A stretch of DNA of 6,785 bases, from the NCBI GenBank assembly GCA_002373205.1, contig DFJV01000130.1:1-6785 (forward strand), given 5' to 3'. The stretch is from Treponema sp. UBA3662 (GTDB taxonomy: Bacteria; Spirochaetota; Spirochaetia; Treponematales; Treponemataceae). Position numbers and translations under genes: made by a program. Positions 5,108 through 6,785 of this stretch are shown piece after piece (positions within the stretch are counted from its first letter, which is position 1; every line of letters starts with the position of its first letter). Below the pieces are notes generated by a model. The model did no database searches. It was not told the DNA's origin and saw only the letters and a program-made list of their open reading frames with translations.

Positions 5108-5276
5108 CTTGCGTTAGGGATTGGAGCACCGCCGAAGGCGTTCCCGTAGGGAATGGAGGGGTAGGGGCCCCGGAAGTGCGGAAAGCCCGACACGGAGGGA
5201 GCGGAGCGACCGTAGGGGAACGCCCAGAATAATAGATTCTGCTGGCATGGCGTTTACCAGACTTAGGGAACGCAAG
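5108..5276. repeat. 169-bp nested inverted-repeat element
   Basis: The ends cttgcgtt (5108-5115) and aacgcaag (5269-5276) are perfect 8-bp inverted repeats. Inside lie ggcgttccc (5137-5145) and gggaacgcc (5216-5224), a perfect 9-bp pair. Smaller hairpins are nested within: cgcc-gaa-ggcg (5130-5140), ggggcccc (5164-5171) and cagaat-aatag-attctg (5225-5241). A gtaggg/ttaggg motif recurs at least five times. The element is GC-rich, has no credible gene and no flanking target duplication. It looks like a dispersed structured repeat of the REP/MITE kind, placed between the terminator and carB. Confidence 0.55.
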
Positions 5277-5311
5277 TGAGAATTAATTTGGTTTTTATAG
5301 GAGTTATATAG

Positions 5312-6785
5312 ATGAAAAGAACAGACATTAACAAGGTTATGATTATAGGCTCGGGGCCGATTGTTATTGGTCAGGCTTGTGAGTTTGACTATTCGGGAAC
5401 TCAGGCTTGCAAGGCTTTGCGCGAGCAGGGATACAAGATTGTTCTGGTGAACTCTAACCCGGCGACTATTATGACGGACCCGGTTATGGCGGATGCTACT
5501 TATATTGAGCCGCTGAATGTTGAGCGTCTTTCGCAGATTATTGAAAAGGAGCGTCCAGATGCCCTGCTTCCAAACCTTGGCGGCCAGACCGGTTTGAATA
5601 TGGCTATGGAGCTTAACAATGCTGGCATTCTTGACAAGTACGGCGTTAAGGTTATTGGCGTAAATCTTGACGCTATTGAGCGTGGCGAGGACCGTGAGAT
5701 TTTTAAGGAGACAATGCAGAAGCTTGGCATTGCAACTCCAAAGAGCGATATTTGCCATAGCGTTGAAGGTGCGGAAAAGATTGCCAACGAGATTGGTTTC
5801 CCGATTGTTGTTCGTCCTGCTTACACGATGGGCGGTCAGGGTGGAGGTTTCTGCTACAATGTAGAAGAGCTTCGCACGATTGTTTCCAACGGTCTTGATC
5901 TTTCTATTACCCACCAGTGTCTTATTGAGCAGTCAATTTTGGGCTGGGAAGAGCTTGAGGTTGAAGTTGTCCGTGATGCAAAGAACCAGATGATTGCCAT
6001 CTGTTTTATAGAAAACATTGATGCGGTTGGCGTTCACACTGGAGATTCTTTCTGTTCAGCTCCATTTATGACGATTGACAAGGAGCTTGAGGAGCGCCTT
6101 AAGACAATGGCCTTTAAGATTGTTGAATCTATTGGCGTTATTGGCGGTACAAACGTTCAGTTTGCCCACAATCCAAAGACTGGCGAAGTTGTTATTATTG
6201 AAATTAACCCGAGAACTTCCCGCTCTTCTGCCCTTGCTTCTAAGGCTACAGGCTTCCCGATTGCCTTGATTTCTGCAAAGCTTGCTTCTGGCATGACTCT
6301 GGACGAGATTCCGTATTGGCGCGACGGCACTTTGGAAAAATACACTCCGGGTGGAGCTCCGGACGGTGACTATGTTGTTCTTAAGTTTGCACGCTGGGCA
6401 TTCGAAAAGTTCCGCGGTGTTGAAGATTCACTTGGCACTTCCATGAAGGCTGTTGGCGAGGTTATGTCTATAGGAAAGACCTTTAAGGAAACCTTCCAGA
6501 AGGCCATACGCGGTTTGGAGAACGGACGCAGCGGTTTGGGCTTTGCAAAGGACTTTAACAGGAAGAGTGCTGATGAGCTTTGTGAGATGCTTAAGACTGC
6601 CTCTAGCGAAAGGTACTTCCAGCTTTACGAGGCAATCCGCAAGGGCGTTTCTTTGGACAAGCTGCATGAGATTACCTATGTTAAGAAGTACTTCCTTGAG
6701 CAGATGAAGGAACTTGTTGATTTGGAAGAGGAAATGCTTAAGAATCCTGGACGCGTTCCGGAAGACAAGCTTCTTATTCAGGCTA
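5312..6785 (+). CDS. carB: Carbamoyl-phosphate synthase large subunit, N-terminal part (runs off the window)
   Basis: CarB makes carbamoyl phosphate from bicarbonate, ATP and the ammonia supplied by the glutaminase subunit CarA, feeding pyrimidine and arginine synthesis. The 491 residues present cover the N-terminal carboxyphosphate half and the start of the oligomerization region of a protein usually near 1,070 residues. Landmarks are GSGPIVIGQACEFDYSGTQA (13-32), LGGQTGLN (89-96), the ATP-grasp loop RPAYTMGGQGGG (168-179), GVHTGDS (240-246) and the metal-binding EINPRTSRSSALASKATG (297-314), all intact. The start ATG has AGGAG (5299-5303) eight bases upstream. There is no carA on its left; instead it has an unusually long leader with a promoter near 4949, two terminator-like hairpins and a repeat element, hinting at attenuation control. 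The open end has no stop codon because the window ends. Confidence 0.97.
   Translation, partial: MKRTDINKVMIIGSGPIVIGQACEFDYSGTQACKALREQGYKIVLVNSNPATIMTDPVMADATYIEPLNVERLSQIIEKERPDALLPNLGGQTGLNMAMELNNAGILDKYGVKVIGVNLDAIERGEDREIFKETMQKLGIATPKSDICHSVEGAEKIANEIGFPIVVRPAYTMGGQGGGFCYNVEELRTIVSNGLDLSITHQCLIEQSILGWEELEVEVVRDAKNQMIAICFIENIDAVGVHTGDSFCSAPFMTIDKELEERLKTMAFKIVESIGVIGGTNVQFAHNPKTGEVVIIEINPRTSRSSALASKATGFPIALISAKLASGMTLDEIPYWRDGTLEKYTPGGAPDGDYVVLKFARWAFEKFRGVEDSLGTSMKAVGEVMSIGKTFKETFQKAIRGLENGRSGLGFAKDFNRKSADELCEMLKTASSERYFQLYEAIRKGVSLDKLHEITYVKKYFLEQMKELVDLEEEMLKNPGRVPEDKLLIQA

Noticed and set aside
5005..5232. A 75-codon open frame upstream of carB
   Set aside because: It crosses the leader stem, the strong terminator and the inverted-repeat element, which explain the sequence better.
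5114..5914. A 266-codon open frame on the minus strand opposite carB
   Set aside because: It is the antisense shadow of a clearly conserved carB reading frame and the repeat element. It has low-complexity Leu/Ser/Arg/Asn content and no recognisable domain.

Overview
The window looks like part of a chromosome from a host-associated spirochaete, most likely Treponema. This is an inference. It rests on the style of the Rpn-family nuclease, on the Rhs tail motif FHYAGNNPVRYIDPDGR, on the character of the CarB protein and on the hairpin-rich intergenic DNA. No rRNA or other marker gene is present to confirm it.

The left two thirds (about 1-4120) is an accessory island. Bases 1-340 are non-coding and packed with stem-loops, ending in a good sigma70-type promoter. 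That promoter reads into an Rpn-family PD-(D/E)XK nuclease gene (358-1272). The nuclease gene overlaps by 4 bases a short orphan Rhs-tail/toxin gene (1269-1961). That gene in turn overlaps by 4 bases a small exported protein (1958-2356), the presumed immunity protein. A spacer holding a terminator and other hairpins follows. A second cassette of the same design comes next: Rhs tail plus toxin (2585-3316), then an exported partner (3316-3921) overlapping by 1 base. A bidirectional terminator and a second copy of the spacer sequence close the island.

The two cassettes share a ~151-bp block coding the end of the Rhs core (1280-1430 and 2599-2749, about 85% identical by eye). Similarity stops right after the codons for DPDGR. 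Beyond that point the DNA becomes AT-rich and the proteins are unrelated. Toxin 1 has the His-Gly and Cys signature of a caspase-fold (clan CD) cysteine protease. Toxin 2 has an HELVH zinc site with a downstream Glu-Glu and resembles the M91 (NleD-like) metallopeptidases. So two different predicted proteases are attached to the same tail, and each is paired with a protein carrying an N-terminal signal peptide. Neither has an Rhs delivery body. They look like stored, swappable toxin tips or remnants of an Rhs locus, next to a recombination-promoting nuclease.

The right third is housekeeping sequence. A histidine-phosphatase gene lies on the minus strand (4190-4855) and converges on the island's last gene at the shared terminator. 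A 456-base gap separates it from the divergent carB gene. The gap holds a promoter for each direction, a structured leader with two terminator-like hairpins facing carB, and a 169-bp nested inverted-repeat element. carB (carbamoyl-phosphate synthase large subunit) starts at 5312 and runs off the window after 491 codons.
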